Part shown: piece by piece, positions 6,058 through 8,295 of the stretch
Numbering within the stretch: the first letter of the stretch is position 1
Layout of the letters: each line of letters begins with the position of its first letter
DNA from: Anaerolineae bacterium
GTDB taxonomy: Bacteria > Chloroflexota > Anaerolineae > E26-bin7
DNA length: 8,295 bases
Direction of reading: 5' to 3'
NCBI GenBank assembly: GCA_029933115.1
Contig: JAOZOT010000142.1
Coordinates: 1 to 8,295, forward strand
Notes under the pieces: generated by a model
What the model saw: the letters and a program-made list of their open reading frames with translations, nothing else
Databases searched by the model: none
What the model was told of the DNA's origin: nothing
Program-made: the position numbers and the translations under genes

Positions 6058-7398
6058 ATGCTAGGCGAAAAGAAGATACGCGAGATCACTGCCAGGGTGC
6101 TGAGTCTTTCTCAGGCTGACCAGACGGAGGTACTGGTCTTCAGCGACGATAGCCAACTGACCCGCTTCGCCAATTCCTACATTCATCAAAACGTGGCCGA
6201 GCGCGACGTCCACGTGCGGGTGCGAGCGGTGGTGGGCAAGAGGATTGGGGTGGCCTCCACCAACGATCTGAGCAGGGAGTCGCTTGAGAAGGTGGTTGAG
6301 ACGGCCCTGGCGGTGGCCAGACTTCAGCTTGAAAACCCCGACTTTGTCTCGCTACCCGAACCGGCTCCGATCTCTGAGGTGAGGGCTTTCAGTGAAGCCA
6401 CGGCCGGCTTCACCCCTGAAGCGCGAGCCCGGGCGGTGGGAGCTATTTGTCGGCGGGCGGTGGAGAATGACCTGGTAGCCTCGGGTGCTTTCAGCACTGC
6501 CGTCCAAGAGATAGCCGTAGCTAATTCTCTGGGCGTGTTCGCCTACTTCCTCACCACGCTGGCCGATCTCAAAACTGTCATCATGAGCGACGATAGCTCT
6601 GGGTACGGGGCCAGCATCGCCTGGGATGTGGAGCAGATTGATGCTGAGGCGGTAGGAGCTGAAGCGGTGGATAAGGCTCTGCGAAGCCGCAACCCCCGCG
6701 AAATTGACCCCGGTCGTTACACAGTCATCCTGGAGGAGTACGCTACCGAGGACATAGTGGAAATGCTCTCTTACGTTGGGCTGGGTGCTTTGGCCGTACA
6801 GGAGGGGCGCAGCTTTATGTGCGACCGTTTCGGGGAGCAGATTGTGAGCCCGGCCATCTCCCTTTGGGACGATGGCCTCGATCCCAGGGGGCTGCCCTTG
6901 CCCTTTGACTTTGAAGGAGTGCCCAAGAAACGGGTGTCCCTCATCGAGAAAGGCGTCGCCATGAACGTGGTCTATGACTCGTACACGGCAGGCAAGGAAG
7001 GAAAAGCTTCCACGGGACACGGCCTGCCCGCGCCCAACACTTTTGGCCCTTTGCCCATCAACATGTTCATGGCCCCTGGTCAGGCTACTCTGGAGGAGAT
7101 GATAGCTTCCACAGAACGAGGCATCTTGGTGACCCGCTTCTGGTATACCCGCCCTGTCCATCCCAAGTTGGCCATCATCACCGGCATGACCCGCGACGGC
7201 ACTTTCCTCATCGAGAAGGGTGAGGTAGCCTATCCGGTCAAGAACCTGCGCTTCACCCAGAGCTACCTGGACGCCCTGTCCAGTGTGGAGATGGTGGGGC
7301 GCACTACCAAACTGGTCCGCAGCGATTTCGAGTTAAACGGCAATCACGTGCCCGCTCTGAAACTGGGCGAGTTCGAGTTCACAGGCATAACAAAGTAA
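6058..7398 (+). CDS. tldE: TldE (PmbA) metalloprotease partner subunit
   Basis: This 446-residue protein is homologous to TldD but lacks the metal site: the position of HExxxH is occupied by ILEEYATEDIVEML (about 224-237). That is typical of TldE/PmbA, which forms the heterodimer channel with TldD and contributes to substrate handling without binding zinc. Family motifs include HVRVRAVVGKRIGVASTND near residue 60, LPLPFDFEGVP, a GKASTGHGLP-type loop, and a C-terminal region with VTRFWYTR, GMTRDGTFLIEKGE and the sequence YPVKNLRFTQSYLDAL. The gene directly follows tldD in the same operon, either with an ATGA overlap (ATG 6043) or with an 11-base gap (ATG 6058, preferred for its AAAGGAG site). 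No RiPP precursor or modification gene is adjacent, so the natural substrate is not indicated by context. Confidence 0.93.
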   Translation: MLGEKKIREITARVLSLSQADQTEVLVFSDDSQLTRFANSYIHQNVAERDVHVRVRAVVGKRIGVASTNDLSRESLEKVVETALAVARLQLENPDFVSLPEPAPISEVRAFSEATAGFTPEARARAVGAICRRAVENDLVASGAFSTAVQEIAVANSLGVFAYFLTTLADLKTVIMSDDSSGYGASIAWDVEQIDAEAVGAEAVDKALRSRNPREIDPGRYTVILEEYATEDIVEMLSYVGLGALAVQEGRSFMCDRFGEQIVSPAISLWDDGLDPRGLPLPFDFEGVPKKRVSLIEKGVAMNVVYDSYTAGKEGKASTGHGLPAPNTFGPLPINMFMAPGQATLEEMIASTERGILVTRFWYTRPVHPKLAIITGMTRDGTFLIEKGEVAYPVKNLRFTQSYLDALSSVEMVGRTTKLVRSDFELNGNHVPALKLGEFEFTGITK

Positions 7399-7404
7399 GA
7401 GCGG

Positions 7405-8295
7405 TCAGGGCGTCAGAATCAGTACCCCTTCTTTGTCGGCCTCCACGCTGGCTTTGTCGAAGCGCATGGGGTGATACTCTACAGCCTGCCAGGGGGCCAT
7501 CATGTCGGCGTAATGCTTGTGCAGGGGGTGTCCCGACTGGCCTGTGGTGTGGACGAAAAGAGAGTTCCCCCAGTTGCTCAAGTCAATGATTTGGCGATAG
7601 GAGGCGCCGTGGGTCATGGCAAAGGGCGCGGTGTAATCGAAAGAGGCGGCGTCAACAGTGTAGCCGGAGCCACGAGCAGGGATGGGCCCGCGATTGAAGA
7701 GCATCTCCAGCGGTCCGATGCCTGATTTCCCCAGGGGGTTGTGCACAAAAGTGATGGGGTGCAGCCGCCCCCAACTCCACCGGGAGGGCGTGTCACCGAA
7801 GTGGTCGCTCAGGTAAGCGATGGCTCCTTTGAACGAGCGCCGCACGATCTCGTCCCGGCTCTCTACCTCCGAGGTGTTCACGTCGTCGAACCAGAGGCTA
7901 TCCGGCTGCTCCATCAGCCGCTCCAGAGCCAGGTGGTGGAATTCGTCGCGCTCAAGGTAGTCTGCAAAAAGCTCCTCGCCCAACTCGTCGGCGAAGGTAT
8001 TCTCTACCAACTGAAGGTAAAAGACCTGGAAGATGGCCGCTCCAGGGCTGTCAACTTCGTTGCGGAAATCCCAGGCTCTGAGCTGCTCCAGCGCCTGCTC
8101 CTCCAGCGCCCCCTGTGGTTCTAGGGCCAGCAGATAGGGCGTCAACTTTTCGCCAGGGATGGAATAGGTATCGGCCTGAATTTGGCGAAAGTCCTGGACG
8201 GATAGCTTGTCTTTGGCTGTCAGCAGAGAGACGATGCGTTGGGCCCGGTAGGGAGCCGACCACTCGTAGGCGATGAAATAGGGATAGTCGTCGGG
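7405..8295 (-). CDS. Penicillin acylase family Ntn hydrolase, C-terminal part (gene runs off the right edge)
   Basis: The frame is open from the right edge to the TGA at 7405-7407, giving 296 residues of the beta chain of a penicillin amidase-type protein. The family hydrolyses amide bonds of beta-lactams or N-acyl compounds such as acyl-homoserine lactones, usually outside the membrane after self-cleavage of a precursor. Landmarks in order are YPYFIAYEWSAPYRAQRI (visible residues 4-21), LSVQDFRQIQADTYS, WSWGRLHPITF (173-183), GSGYTVDAA (209-217), GQSGHPLHKHYADMM (252-266) and a terminal VLILTP. The N-terminal serine nucleophile, alpha chain and signal peptide lie beyond the edge; the family's Asn-containing oxyanion motif should lie just upstream of the first visible residue. 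Apparent starts inside the window, such as the TTG at 8145, are internal leucines. The substrate cannot be told from this fragment. The gene converges on tldE with six bases between the stop codons. Confidence 0.92.
   Translation of the reverse strand, partial: PDDYPYFIAYEWSAPYRAQRIVSLLTAKDKLSVQDFRQIQADTYSIPGEKLTPYLLALEPQGALEEQALEQLRAWDFRNEVDSPGAAIFQVFYLQLVENTFADELGEELFADYLERDEFHHLALERLMEQPDSLWFDDVNTSEVESRDEIVRRSFKGAIAYLSDHFGDTPSRWSWGRLHPITFVHNPLGKSGIGPLEMLFNRGPIPARGSGYTVDAASFDYTAPFAMTHGASYRQIIDLSNWGNSLFVHTTGQSGHPLHKHYADMMAPWQAVEYHPMRFDKASVEADKEGVLILTP

Noticed and set aside
6352..7161. Minus-strand open frame of 269 codons opposite tldE
   Set aside because: It is a shadow of tldE; the translation lacks any family resemblance.
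7405..8145. Complete 246-residue protein starting at the TTG at 8145
   Set aside because: The same frame stays open to the window edge and encodes conserved penicillin acylase motifs upstream, so the TTG is an internal leucine and the gene is partial.

Overview
The window looks like chromosomal DNA from a moderately GC-rich bacterium. The gene set suggests a Chloroflexota (Anaerolineae-like) genome: a stand-alone acyl-CoA mutase large subunit, a DUF433/DUF5615 toxin-antitoxin pair, a TGS/ThrRS-like nucleoside kinase fusion, TldD/TldE and a penicillin-acylase-family enzyme. That assignment rests on family recall and not on a marker gene, so it is tentative. No rRNA, tRNA, CRISPR array or insertion sequence was seen, and no gene-free stretch exceeds 300 bases.

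Layout, left to right. (1) On the minus strand, 10-1689, lies a complete coenzyme-B12-dependent acyl-CoA mutase large subunit. It reads like methylmalonyl-CoA mutase but carries Phe89 and Gln207 at the two substrate-determining positions, which is the isobutyryl-CoA mutase signature. (2) A 245-bp divergent intergenic region holds two palindromes in the mutase leader and a near-consensus promoter facing right. (3) That promoter drives a small two-gene module, 1935-2668: a DUF433 antitoxin overlapping a DUF5615 PIN-like toxin by 31 bp. (4) An 84-bp gap carries a GACTTGAGTC hairpin that resembles a dispersed repeat. (5) At 2753-4489 is a 578-residue protein with TGS and ThrRS second-additional-like domains in front of a uridine-kinase/phosphoribulokinase-type P-loop kinase. 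All four metal/editing residues of the ThrRS-like domain are substituted. (6) A consensus promoter then precedes the tldD-tldE pair (4604-7398), a two-subunit metalloprotease of which only TldD has the HExxxH and Cys ligands. (7) Convergent with tldE and 6 bp away lies the C-terminal 296 residues of a penicillin-acylase-family Ntn hydrolase, which runs off the right edge.

The genes form at least four transcription units and are not one pathway. The mutase should need a B12-binding small subunit and a G-protein chaperone encoded elsewhere. TldD and TldE form one protease. The toxin-antitoxin pair is a self-contained module. No new multi-gene system is evident. The best leads are the altered mutase active site and the degenerate tRNA-synthetase-like front end of the kinase.
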